Assembly (NCBI RefSeq): GCF_025823185.1
Contig: NZ_JACKVK010000004.1
Span: 298,213 to 362,212, forward strand
Direction: 5' to 3'
Source of the DNA: Mycobacterium yunnanensis
GTDB taxonomy: Bacteria > Actinomycetota > Actinomycetes > Mycobacteriales > Mycobacteriaceae
Length of the DNA: 64,000 bases
The notes below the pieces were generated by a model. The model saw only the letters and a program-made list of their open reading frames with translations, did no database searches and was not told the DNA's origin. A program made the translations under genes and the position numbers. Within the stretch, counting starts at the first letter, position 1. Every line of letters begins with the position of its first letter. Positions 51,271 through 59,951 of this stretch are shown here, in pieces.

Positions 51271-52641
51271 ATGACCGCACGACCGCAGCGCATCGTGGTG
51301 ACCGGCGCGTCGGGCAACGTCGGCGCGGGAGTGCTTCGCGCGCTCGCCCGGTCCGAACCGACCGCCGAACTGGTCGGCGTCTGCCGCCGGCCCCCCTCGC
51401 GAGGTGAGCTCTACCGCGGCGTCCACTGGCACGCCGTCGACCTCTCCTCGGCGAGCGCGGCCGCGGACCTGGCACCGGCGCTGCGGGGTGCCGACGTGGT
51501 CATCCACCTTGCGTTGGCCATTCTGCCGGTCGACGACGAGGCGTACCTGTACCGGGCCAACGTCCTTGGGACGCAAGCGGTTCTGGACGCAATGCTGGCC
51601 GCGGGGATTCGACAGCTGGTGTACGCGTCGAGCCTGGGAATCTACGGCCCCGGGGTGGGTGTGCCGGTTTCCGAGACGTGGCCGACCACCGGTCAGCCCA
51701 CGTCGACCTACAGCAGGCACAAGATCCTGGTGGAAACCATGCTCGACGAATTCGAGCGCAAGCATCCGTACGTCGTGGTCGCTAGGTTCCGGCCGACGGT
51801 CGTGGTGCAGCGCGAAGCGGCGTCGGAGCTTCGGTCGGTCTACGTGGGCCCGTCGGTCCCGCGGGTGGCTTTCGAGCTCCTTCATCGCCGGCTCCTGCCG
51901 GTGCTGCCGCTGCCGGCCGGTCTCGCGCTGCAATTCGTCCACGCCGACGACGTCGGAGACGCGGCAGTGCGTTTGATGCAACGACGCGCACGCGGCTCCT
52001 TCAACGTGGCCGCCGACGCGTTGGACGCACGGGGCATCGCAGGGTTGGCGGGTGCGCGCCCCGTCGAAGTACGACCCGAGCTCGTGCGACGCGCCGTCAG
52101 CGCGCTACACCGAATGCGCGTGGTGGCGGTGACACCCGGTTGGTACGACGTGGCGACCCGGTCGCCCCTGATGGACACCACGAAGGCTCGCGACGAATTG
52201 GACTGGCGCCCAACGTGGTCCTCGGCGGATGCGGCGCGTGAATTGATCGACGGCTTAGCCCACGGCGTGGTGGGACCCAGCCCCGCGATGGGTTCGACGG
52301 AGGGACGACGAATGACGAAGACGAAGACGGTCGAGCGCATACACGACACGACGCTGGCGCTGTGGTGCCTCGTGGCGATCGCGCGCGCCGGGCGACCGGG
52401 GCCACCGGGGCCGCTGCACGGCGCCGTCATCGCGGCCAATCTGCTCTCGGGAACACCTGCGGCGCTGGCCCGGGTGCGCCAACGACGTCGCGACCCGCTC
52501 GCCTTGGCGGCGCCACCCGCGGTGGGAGCGGCGGTGTTGGCCAGCCTTCGTGGCGGTCGCAGCGCCGCGGCGGTCGCCGTCGCCCTCGGTCTTCTCGGAA
52601 TGGCCGAGCGTCGCCGTGCCACTCGGGTAGTCAGTCGATGA
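51271..52641 (+). CDS. NAD(P)-dependent epimerase with a C-terminal hydrophobic extension
   Basis: 456 residues. The first ~345 are an extended SDR (VVTGASGNVGAGVLRALARS, DVVIHLALAILPVDDE, YASSLGIYGPG, TYSRHKILVE as active site). The last ~110 residues (GPLHGAVIAANLLSGTPAAL, LALAAPPAVGAAVLASLRGG and AAVAVALGLLG) are hydrophobic and not part of the epimerase fold. An internal ATG at 52312 is preceded by GGAGGG at good spacing, so the extension could also be made alone as a 109-residue membrane protein. Coupled to the following SDR gene by ATGA. Confidence 0.82.
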   Translation: MTARPQRIVVTGASGNVGAGVLRALARSEPTAELVGVCRRPPSRGELYRGVHWHAVDLSSASAAADLAPALRGADVVIHLALAILPVDDEAYLYRANVLGTQAVLDAMLAAGIRQLVYASSLGIYGPGVGVPVSETWPTTGQPTSTYSRHKILVETMLDEFERKHPYVVVARFRPTVVVQREAASELRSVYVGPSVPRVAFELLHRRLLPVLPLPAGLALQFVHADDVGDAAVRLMQRRARGSFNVAADALDARGIAGLAGARPVEVRPELVRRAVSALHRMRVVAVTPGWYDVATRSPLMDTTKARDELDWRPTWSSADAARELIDGLAHGVVGPSPAMGSTEGRRMTKTKTVERIHDTTLALWCLVAIARAGRPGPPGPLHGAVIAANLLSGTPAALARVRQRRRDPLALAAPPAVGAAVLASLRGGRSAAAVAVALGLLGMAERRRATRVVSR

Positions 52642-53534
52642 CCGCCAGCGTGCACGCGGGCCAACCCAGGGTCGTGGTGATCACCGGAGCGTCCAGCGGC
52701 ATCGGCCGGGAGACGGCATTGCGCTACGCCGCGCGGCACGATCTCCTCGTGGTGGCGGCCCGCACCGAGAGCATGCTGCTCGAGGTGGCCGAGGAGTGCC
52801 TCGCCGCCGGTGCCAGGAACGTGGTGGTACACCCGACCGACATCGGCGACGCTGACGCGGTGCAGCGACTGTTCGACGTGGCCCTCGAGTCCTTTGGCCG
52901 CGTCGACGTGGCTGTGCAGTGTGCGGCCGTCACCGCGTTCGGCAGATTCGAAGACGTACCCGCCGAGGTGTTCGAGAGGATCATCCGCACCAACCTCATC
53001 GGGGCGGCCAACGTGGCACGGTGCGCACTGGGCCACTTCCAGGGCCGCGGCGACGGGCATCTGGTCCTGGTCGGATCTCTACTCGGCCGAGTCGCGGTGC
53101 CATACCAATCTGCCTACGTGGCAAGCAAATTCGCCCTCAACGGGCTCGTTCGATCGCTGCGCCAGGAGAATCGGAGCATGCCAGGGGTGCGCGTGCACGG
53201 CATCTATCCGGGCCCGGTGGACACACCCGTGTACGGCACTTCCGTCAACTACCTGGAGCAAACGCCACGCGTACCGCCCAGCGCCGATGCGCCGGCGACC
53301 GTCGCCAGGGCGATCGTGGGGGAGACCGACCACGACCGCTCCACCGAGCGCTACGTCGGGTGGGTCAACGTGCCCGCCATCGTCGCCTACCACGTGGTGC
53401 CGGGAGTCTTCGACGCTCTGGTCGGTCCGTTGGTGCGGGCAACACTTTTCACGACGACGCGGGGTCACTCGCGTCCACGGCGACGGTTGCCGTGGCGCAC
53501 CGTCGGTCAGCTCTGGTGCCGAACCGCCCCGTGA
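52638..53534 (+). CDS. Short-chain dehydrogenase/reductase
   Basis: 298 residues. Cofactor motif VVVITGASSGIGRETALRYA (TGxxxGIG), NAG-like region VAVQCAAVTAFG (Asn replaced), active-site YQSAYVASKFALNG (YxxxK) preceded by VLVGSLLGRVAVP. The C-terminal ~60 residues are longer than in the classical family and hydrophobic near VPAIVAYHVVPGVFDALVG. Overlaps the epimerase gene by 4 bp, so the two act on the same or successive substrates. Its 3' end overlaps the convergent GGDEF-EAL gene by 28 bp. Confidence 0.87.
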   Translation: MTASVHAGQPRVVVITGASSGIGRETALRYAARHDLLVVAARTESMLLEVAEECLAAGARNVVVHPTDIGDADAVQRLFDVALESFGRVDVAVQCAAVTAFGRFEDVPAEVFERIIRTNLIGAANVARCALGHFQGRGDGHLVLVGSLLGRVAVPYQSAYVASKFALNGLVRSLRQENRSMPGVRVHGIYPGPVDTPVYGTSVNYLEQTPRVPPSADAPATVARAIVGETDHDRSTERYVGWVNVPAIVAYHVVPGVFDALVGPLVRATLFTTTRGHSRPRRRLPWRTVGQLWCRTAP

Positions 53535-55861
53535 CGTTGCCGAGGGGTGCGGCCGACGACGGCGCTCAGGGAGTCGGGCCGGCCGAAGTGGAAGCCCTGT
53601 CCGTAACGGCAGCCGAGTCGGCGCACGGTGTCAGCCGACGCCTCGGTCTCGATGCCCTCGGCGATCACGTCGAGTCCCAGACCGTCGCAGATGCCGATCA
53701 GCGACCGGTACAGCGTGGGGTCGTTGGCGACCCACGCGGTTAGGCTCCGGTCCAGCTTGATGACGTTCACCGGCAACTCGTGCAGGTACCGCAGGGAGTT
53801 GTAGCCGGTGCCGAAGTCGTCGAGTGCCACCCGAATGCCCCAGTGCTGCAGGCGTCGTATCGCCGCAGCGGCGTCACCGAGATCCTTCACCGCTTCGGTC
53901 TCGGTGATTTCGAAGACCAGTCGACCCGGCGGGATTCGGTGGGTGGTGAGCGCCTCGCTCACCGCGGCCTCGAACTCCACGTCACCGAGTCGTGCCGCTC
54001 CGATGTTGACGTGAACGGTGAGTTCCGCTGACACGTCGGCGATGTCGGCGCACACCGCGTTGACCACCATGACGTCCAGCACGCGGCCAAGCCCGGCTTG
54101 CTCGGCCGAGGGGACGAACAGGCTAGGTTCGACGTCGCTACCGTCGGATGCCTTCCACCGAGCCAGAGCCTCGAGCGCGACCACGGTTTCGTCGTCGAGT
54201 CTGACCACGGGTTGGTACACCATGCAGAAACCGATGGGTCTGTCGCCAAGTGCCGAGCGCAGCGCGCTGGTGAAGTCGGGCACGTCACCGATCGACGGGC
54301 GGTAGATGACCACGGCGTCCTTGCCGGTGCGCTTGCCGGCATACATGGACCCATCGGCCCGGCCGAGCAACACGTCACCGTCGAGGAAGGGCTCGTCGAG
54401 GTCGGGCAGCACCACACCCATGCTCACGCGCAGCAAGACGGGCACCTCGTCGACGAGGACCGGTGTCCTCAGCGCGGTGCGAATACGGCTCACCAGGTCG
54501 GTCGCCGTCACCGCCGCCCCTTCGACCAGGATCGCGAACTCGTCGCCACCGATGCGCGCCACGGTATCCCTGGGTTCGGCGACCTCGTGCAGGCGTCGCC
54601 CCACCTCCTGGAGCACTCGATCTCCGGCGGGGTGCCCGAATCGGTCGTTGACTTCCTTGAAGTCGTCGACGTCGACGAGGATCAATGCCATCGCCCGGCG
54701 ATGTGCGATGGCGTCGTCGAGCCGACTTGCGAAGCTCAACCGGTTCGACAGTCCGGTGAGGGAGTCGTGGTAGGCCAGGTGCAACAGCAACCTCTGGTCG
54801 GCATACACGCGATCGATCAGTGAGCGGTTCTGAAGGACGGTCAGCAACTGGCGAACCACCACCAGCAGCACCACGAGAAGCCCGGTCGACGTGGCCACCA
54901 CGCCGAGTGGGGGACCGACCATCAGCCGAGCGGCGACGACCAGTCCGACGGCGAGCAGAGCGGCATACGGCAGGCCAAGGGCCCACCAGTCGGCGTGACC
55001 GACGGGCCGCACCACCCTCGTGCCGCCGGAGGCCCGCTCGAGTGCCGCGAACGCGATGAGCAGCGGCCCGATGACGTAGCCAGAGTTCTCGAGGGGCTTC
55101 ATCGTGCTGGCGTTCGCGGCGACCAAGTAGGCGTACACGCTGTCGGACAGCGCGAGTGCCACGATGCCTGCGGTCAGGAAGAGGAACGCGGTGCGGTCGG
55201 ACTCGCGTACGCGGCCGAAGACGACGGCCAACACCGCGACCGAGACCATGACGAGGTCGGTCACCGGGTAGGCGACGGCCACGACCAGGGTGACCCGGTT
55301 CGGTGCGCCGGCGGTGACGACCGGGCCGAGCGCACCAAGCCAGCTGAGGAAGAACAGCGACGCGGTCACGATCAGACCGTCGAGCATCAGTCCCGCCGTG
55401 AAATGGTGCCCTTGGGCGCCACCGTCGTCACCGGTGGACTTAGCCGCACCCGCGATGGTGAACAACGCAGCCAGTCCGAAGGGCACGTAGAGCAGGAACC
55501 CGGCGTCCGCCAACGACGGACTTGGCAAACCTCGACCGTCGACGACTTGGTACCAGGCCCAGAGCGCCACGCCCGTCGTCCACGTGGCCATGCCGACGGC
55601 GACCAAGAGCCGCCAATGTCGGCGCACGCCGGTCTCTCTCGCACCCCAGATCAACGCCGACAGCGTGGCCGCAGCACCGGCGCTGAATTGCATCGCATTG
55701 TCCACGACGTCGGTCGTCGTCTCATTCCACCGCGCAGTGGCGTTCACCAGCACCAGCGCACCGGCGGCGACGAGGATGCCCACCTGCCAGCGCCTGGCCC
55801 GCGGCGTGCTCACCTCACCCACGCGGTGCCGCGTTTGCTGACGACGCCATGTCCGGACCAC
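53507..55861 (-). CDS. Membrane GGDEF-EAL protein (cyclic-di-GMP synthesis/degradation)
   Basis: 784 residues from the GTG at 55861 (in-frame GTGs at 55822 and 55813 are alternatives). About nine hydrophobic segments fill residues 20-340. The diguanylate cyclase domain has an intact GGDEF at 438-442 (VARIGGDEFAIL) with DSLTGLSNRLSF and DVDDFKEVNDRFGH. The phosphodiesterase domain has EAL at 564-566 (VALEALARW), FEITETEA, DDFGTGYNSL, NVIKLDRSL and IAEGIETEAS. Both active sites look complete. No HAMP or PAS domain is seen, so the membrane part is the likely sensor. Confidence 0.9.
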   Translation of the reverse strand: MVRTWRRQQTRHRVGEVSTPRARRWQVGILVAAGALVLVNATARWNETTTDVVDNAMQFSAGAAATLSALIWGARETGVRRHWRLLVAVGMATWTTGVALWAWYQVVDGRGLPSPSLADAGFLLYVPFGLAALFTIAGAAKSTGDDGGAQGHHFTAGLMLDGLIVTASLFFLSWLGALGPVVTAGAPNRVTLVVAVAYPVTDLVMVSVAVLAVVFGRVRESDRTAFLFLTAGIVALALSDSVYAYLVAANASTMKPLENSGYVIGPLLIAFAALERASGGTRVVRPVGHADWWALGLPYAALLAVGLVVAARLMVGPPLGVVATSTGLLVVLLVVVRQLLTVLQNRSLIDRVYADQRLLLHLAYHDSLTGLSNRLSFASRLDDAIAHRRAMALILVDVDDFKEVNDRFGHPAGDRVLQEVGRRLHEVAEPRDTVARIGGDEFAILVEGAAVTATDLVSRIRTALRTPVLVDEVPVLLRVSMGVVLPDLDEPFLDGDVLLGRADGSMYAGKRTGKDAVVIYRPSIGDVPDFTSALRSALGDRPIGFCMVYQPVVRLDDETVVALEALARWKASDGSDVEPSLFVPSAEQAGLGRVLDVMVVNAVCADIADVSAELTVHVNIGAARLGDVEFEAAVSEALTTHRIPPGRLVFEITETEAVKDLGDAAAAIRRLQHWGIRVALDDFGTGYNSLRYLHELPVNVIKLDRSLTAWVANDPTLYRSLIGICDGLGLDVIAEGIETEASADTVRRLGCRYGQGFHFGRPDSLSAVVGRTPRQRHGAVRHQS

Positions 55862-56100
55862 CTCACTACCCTGCCATGACCATCGCCATTTCGATCGATC
55901 AACGCCTCTCGCTGGGCGAGAACGGACGATTCCGACACGACGCAGAGCGCGCGAGTCGGACGGTCAGGCACTGCCAGGACGTTGCGACTTCCCGCCGGTG
56001 GTGACGCGGCGACGGTCGTCATGGGGCTACCGGACAGTCACGCGGACGCTCTTTTGGCAATCACGGAGGAGGCCGGACCAGGTACGACTAGCTTGTCACC
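55862..56100. other. 239-bp divergent intergenic region
   Basis: No gene seen. Contains the promoter of the GGDEF-EAL gene and, at the right end, the -10 TAGCTT for the gene at 56101. Confidence 0.4.
56089..56094 (+). promoter_or_regulatory. -10 hexamer TAGCTT, leaderless type
   Basis: TAGCTT, then GTCACC, then the ATG at 56101: a 6-nt gap. Confidence 0.5.
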
Positions 56101-56808
56101 ATGCCCAACCCCTTCGTGCCGCGCGAACTGTTCGGTCAGGCCGTCGGTGCAGCTCGAGTGAGCCTCGACGTCTACAGCTGGACCGGTAAACGGATCATCG
56201 ACACGCTGAGGCATGGGCTCGACTCCTTGGAGGGCAAGACCGCGGAGACTCCGCCCGACTCCGACTCGGCGAGCGAGCCGCCTGCGCCGGTCGCGCAAGG
56301 GCAACCCGCCACCAGCGGGCTGGGCGGAAAGCTGCACGACCTGCTGGATCGTTCCCTGGAGCAGAACACCCGGGAGAGTCGCGCCGAGCTCTTCCATCAC
56401 CTACTCGACCAACTCGTCGCCGATGAGGCGCGGATCTTGGGCGCGCTGTCGGACGGGTCGTCGTCGCCGATGGTCAACGTGTACAGCTGGGGGCAACCGC
56501 GCCAGTCCGGCCGCGCGCTCTTGGAGAACGCGTCGCTGATCGGTCGAAGCGCCAATGTCGCGTTGCCGGAGCTCGTTCCGCACTACATCGGTCATCTCCT
56601 GGCGTTGAACCTGGTCGAAACCAAGCCCGAAGATCCCAGCCTGGAGACCGAGTACGAGTTGTTGATGGCCGAGTCGTCGGTACTGGCGGCGGTCAAGAAC
56701 GGGGGACGGGGTCCGATTCCGGCGAAGGTCGAGCGGATGGCGGTGGCCATCTCCCCCTTGGGCTCGGAGTTCTGGGCTGCCGCCACCGGGGAATCGCCCG
56801 ACGAATGA
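56101..56808 (+). CDS. Abi-alpha-like (DUF4393) protein
   Basis: 235 residues. The N-terminal region (PFVPRELFGQAVGAARVSLD) and a linker rich in Pro/Ser precede a domain with LLDQLVADEARILGALSDGS, ALLENASLIGRSANVALPEL, VPHYIGHLLALNLVETKPED and YELLMAESSVLAAVKN. This resembles the Abi-alpha/DUF4393 family, named from a phage abortive-infection gene neighbourhood. That it acts in phage defence here is unproven. The ATG of the DUF445 gene overlaps its stop by 4 bp, so the two probably work together. Confidence 0.72.
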   Translation: MPNPFVPRELFGQAVGAARVSLDVYSWTGKRIIDTLRHGLDSLEGKTAETPPDSDSASEPPAPVAQGQPATSGLGGKLHDLLDRSLEQNTRESRAELFHHLLDQLVADEARILGALSDGSSSPMVNVYSWGQPRQSGRALLENASLIGRSANVALPELVPHYIGHLLALNLVETKPEDPSLETEYELLMAESSVLAAVKNGGRGPIPAKVERMAVAISPLGSEFWAAATGESPDE

Positions 56809-58070
56809 CGACCACCACGCTGGCCATGGCTAGCTGGAGTGAGATCACCCACGACGTCAAGGCCTACTGGTGGATCTATCTGTCGATGCCGCTGATCGCC
56901 GCGTTCGTGGGGTGGAGCACCAAGATCGTCGTGGTGGAGATGCTCTACCGACCAAAGGACTTCAAGGGCATCGGCGTCATCGGTTGGCAGGGCATCGTGC
57001 CCCGCCGCGCGGGCAAGGTGGGCTCCACGACCATCGAATTGCTCACCGCCAAGCTGCTCAAACCAGAAGAGCTGCTCGACCGCTTCGACATCGACGAGGC
57101 CCTCGACCGCCTGCACGGTCCGCTCGCTTCGGCGGTCGAGGAGATCTCCCGCGACCTCGCCGAACAGGTCCGACCAGGTCTCTGGGACAGCATGCCCGAG
57201 CTTGGTCGCCGGGCCGTGCAAGATCGCATTGCCGCGCAGCTGCCCGAACTCACCACCCACTTGATCGACGAGATCAAGTCCGACCTGCCGCGCTACCTCG
57301 ACGTCCAGTTCCTGGCGGTCACGACCCTGGTGCGCAACAAGGAGAAGCTCGTCAGGTTGATGCGGGGCGTCGGCGACGACGCGATGGCGTTCGTACGGCG
57401 CAGCGGCATCTACTTCGGTTTCGCGATCGGGATCGTCCAGATGGTGGCGTGGGCCCTGTTTCAGAACCCGTGGATCATGCCTGCATTCGGATTCGCCGTA
57501 GGATTCCTCAGCGACTACATCGCCCTCAACATGCTCTTCCGCCCCATCCATCCGCAGAAGATATTGGGCTTGTTCACCTTTCAAGGCCTGTTGCACGCGC
57601 AACGCGACACGATCACGCGCAAGTACGCCAAGATCCTGGCCGAGGACCTGTTCGCCCCCGAGATGCTGTTGGACGCCCTCGTCACCGGCCCTGGGGCCGA
57701 CAAGTTGTTCGCGTTGGTCGCCCGGGAGATCGAGACCGCCATGGACAAGCAGGCCGGAGGGGTGGCGGCCCCGATCGTCGCACTGACCATCGGCACCAAG
57801 CGGTACCGGGCGATGAAGGACCGAGTGGTGGCGTTGGTGTTCGAGAGGGTGCCGTCGACTCTGTCGCAGGCTCAGGACTACGCCGCCGAGGTGATCGACC
57901 TGGAGCACACCATCATCGACAAGATGAGCCAGCTGACCAATGAGGAGTACGAGTCGATCCTGCGGCCGATCTTCAAGGACGACGAGCCGTTGATGATTGC
58001 CGTCGGTGCGATCCTCGGTGGCGTCGTCGGCGAATTACAGGTTCAAATCATCGAATTGGTGACCCACTGA
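56805..58070 (+). CDS. DUF445 family membrane protein
   Basis: 421 residues. A membrane segment near the N-terminus (WWIYLSMPLIAAFVGWSTKI) and two near 215-260 (GFAIGIVQMVAWALFQNPWI, AFGFAVGFLSDYIALNMLFR), plus a final one near 400-412, flank long amphipathic helices. The motif NMLFRPIHPQKILGLFTFQG, with an earlier matching copy EMLYRPKDFKGIGVIGWQGI, is the DUF445 hallmark: an internal repeat of ~20 residues. Function unknown; E. coli and Bacillus relatives are membrane proteins of unclear role. Followed by a perfect hairpin. Confidence 0.8.
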   Translation: MTTTTLAMASWSEITHDVKAYWWIYLSMPLIAAFVGWSTKIVVVEMLYRPKDFKGIGVIGWQGIVPRRAGKVGSTTIELLTAKLLKPEELLDRFDIDEALDRLHGPLASAVEEISRDLAEQVRPGLWDSMPELGRRAVQDRIAAQLPELTTHLIDEIKSDLPRYLDVQFLAVTTLVRNKEKLVRLMRGVGDDAMAFVRRSGIYFGFAIGIVQMVAWALFQNPWIMPAFGFAVGFLSDYIALNMLFRPIHPQKILGLFTFQGLLHAQRDTITRKYAKILAEDLFAPEMLLDALVTGPGADKLFALVAREIETAMDKQAGGVAAPIVALTIGTKRYRAMKDRVVALVFERVPSTLSQAQDYAAEVIDLEHTIIDKMSQLTNEEYESILRPIFKDDEPLMIAVGAILGGVVGELQVQIIELVTH

Positions 58071-58072
58071 TG

Positions 58073-58090
58073 ACCCCGGCGATCCGGGGT
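58073..58090 (+). terminator. Stem-loop directly after the DUF445 stop
   Basis: ACCCCGG-CGAT-CCGGGGT: perfect 7-bp stem with a 4-nt loop, 2 bp after the stop. No U-run. Confidence 0.7.
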
Positions 58091-58150
58091 GTCGAAGACG
58101 AGGTCGACGATCGACGATCGACGTCGTTCGGCCCTCGAACAGCTGATTGA

Positions 58151-58966
58151 ATGGTGCCCGTGTCGACAGTCATGCCCGGTCCACGACCGCAGCCCATCAC
58201 CGATGTGAGTCCGACGAATTCGCAGTCGGATGGTTCGGTCGACGCTGGATCGCAGTGGGCCCAGTTCGACGGACTGGACAGCACCGTGTGGAGCAGTCTG
58301 AACCAGTTGAGTCGCGCGTTGCGCGTACCCGAAGCCAGCCTGCACGACACGCTGGTGGCCATCTTGCAGGGTGCCCTGGACCTCCTCCAGGGGGCGGCCC
58401 ACGGTGCGGGCGTCAACCTTCTGGTCAAGGGCCAGTTCCGTCCGCAAGCGGTGCTCGGCGAGGCGCCCCCGTTGCTCGACGAGTTGCAGCGACGCACCGG
58501 TACCGGTCCGTGCATCGAAGCCTCTGAGAGGCAATGTCGCATCGAGATCACCGACACCAACACCGAGAGCAGATGGCCCGAATTCACCTCCCGGGCGGTG
58601 GCCATGGGGGTGAAATCGATGCTGTGCGTTCCCTTGTGGGTCCAGGACCACCGATTGGGCTCGCTCAGCCTCTACGGCTCGAGACCGCATGCGCTCGGCG
58701 GCACGGCGATCAACCTCGCGGACCTGTACGCCACCCACGCGGCGCTGGCCCTCGGCGATGCGCAACGCACCGAGAGTCTGCGTCGAGCGTTGTCCAACCG
58801 CGACACGATCGGCCAAGCCAAGGGAATCTTGATGCACTCCCGCAAACTCTCCGCCCAGGATGCCTTCGAATTGCTGGTCGCAGCCTCCCAGCGGCTCAAC
58901 CGAAAACTCGTCGAGGTTGCCCAGGAAGTCGCCGACACCGGCGCGCTGCCCGCCGGGCTTGGGTAG
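58151..58966 (+). CDS. GAF and ANTAR domain protein
   Basis: 271 residues. A GAF-like sensor occupies about 65-195 (LQGALDLLQGAAHGAGVNLL, RRTGTGPCIEASERQC, MGVKSMLCVPLWVQDHRLGS). The ANTAR RNA-binding domain follows (LRRALSNRDTIGQAKGILMH, SAQDAFELLVAASQRLNRKL). ANTAR proteins bind paired hexaloop hairpins and stop terminator formation in target mRNAs. No paired-hexaloop target was recognised nearby. The sensed ligand is unknown. Confidence 0.87.
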   Translation: MVPVSTVMPGPRPQPITDVSPTNSQSDGSVDAGSQWAQFDGLDSTVWSSLNQLSRALRVPEASLHDTLVAILQGALDLLQGAAHGAGVNLLVKGQFRPQAVLGEAPPLLDELQRRTGTGPCIEASERQCRIEITDTNTESRWPEFTSRAVAMGVKSMLCVPLWVQDHRLGSLSLYGSRPHALGGTAINLADLYATHAALALGDAQRTESLRRALSNRDTIGQAKGILMHSRKLSAQDAFELLVAASQRLNRKLVEVAQEVADTGALPAGLG

Positions 58967-59090
58967 AGCCGAACCCGGGGGGTCCTGGCGGTACCCGTAC
59001 TGACGGGGTCTCCGCAGCGAGCGCACGAGTGCCTAGCGTGTCGAGGAGAGATGCCGGCGCCGCCGTCGTCTCCTTCCAGAAGGGTGACAC

Positions 59091-59882
59091 GTGACGGACG
59101 GCCAATTCTCAACGCAGGCAGAGCTATTCGACCTGAGCGGCAAGTGTGCTCTGGTCACCGGTGGAACCAGGGGCATCGGCATGATGATCGCCCGCGGGCT
59201 GTTGCAAGCCGGAGCGCGCGTCACCATCAGCGCCCGCGACGCCGACGCCTGCGCAGCCGCCCAGGAACGACTGTCCGCCTACGGTGACGTGCGCGCGGTC
59301 CCGGCAGATCTGTCCCGGCACGACGAATGCGGGCGACTGGCTGGCGTCGTGACGGCGACCGGCAGCATCGACGTCCTGGTCAACAACGCTGGCGCGATGT
59401 GGGACGAGGCGTTGGAGACGTTCCCGGACGCCGCGTGGGACACGGTCCTCGACCTCAACGTCAAGTCGCCGTTCTGGTTGGTGCAGGAGCTGCTTCCGAC
59501 CCTCCGAAGTGCGGGAACGGCCGAGGACCCCTCGCGGATCGTCAACATCGGCAGCATCGCCGCCATCCACGTCCCCAACCGGCCCAACTATTCGTACTCC
59601 AGTAGCAAGGCCGCGCTGCATCAGCTCACCCGAGTGCTCGCCAAGGAACTGGGCCCTCGACACATCACGGTGAACGCGGTGGCGCCCGGGCCGTTTCCCT
59701 CGGCGATGATGGCGGCAACGCTCGACGAGTTCGGTGAGGCCATCGCGGCGTCGGCCCCGCTGCGTCGGATCGGCCGGGCCGACGACATGGCGGGCGTCGC
59801 CGTGTTCCTCGCCAGCCGCGCAGGGGCGTACCTGACGGGCGCCGTCATCCCCGTCGACGGCGGGATCGCGACCACCGCCTGA
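59091..59882 (+). CDS. Short-chain dehydrogenase/reductase (classical)
   Basis: 263 residues. Cofactor motif ALVTGGTRGIGMMIARGLLQ, NNAGAMWDEALE, catalytic Ser in NIGSIAAIHVP, then YSYSSSKAALHQLTR (YxxxK), and C-terminal AVIPVDGGIATT. A complete classical SDR with NAD(P) binding; the substrate is not predictable. The GTG at 59091 has AAGGG upstream. An XRE regulator gene follows on the same strand, possibly controlling it. Confidence 0.88.
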   Translation: MTDGQFSTQAELFDLSGKCALVTGGTRGIGMMIARGLLQAGARVTISARDADACAAAQERLSAYGDVRAVPADLSRHDECGRLAGVVTATGSIDVLVNNAGAMWDEALETFPDAAWDTVLDLNVKSPFWLVQELLPTLRSAGTAEDPSRIVNIGSIAAIHVPNRPNYSYSSSKAALHQLTRVLAKELGPRHITVNAVAPGPFPSAMMAATLDEFGEAIAASAPLRRIGRADDMAGVAVFLASRAGAYLTGAVIPVDGGIATTA

Positions 59883-59939
59883 TCCGAGGGCCGGGGTCGG
59901 GGGTACCGGCGGTACCTCCCGTGGCGCGTCGTGCGGGCC

Positions 59940-59945
59940 TACGGT
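59940..59945 (+). promoter_or_regulatory. -10 hexamer TACGGT, leaderless type
   Basis: TACGGT, then GGGTGA, then the ATG at 59952: a 6-nt gap. Suggests the regulator has its own promoter. Confidence 0.5.
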
Positions 59946-59951
59946 GGGTGA

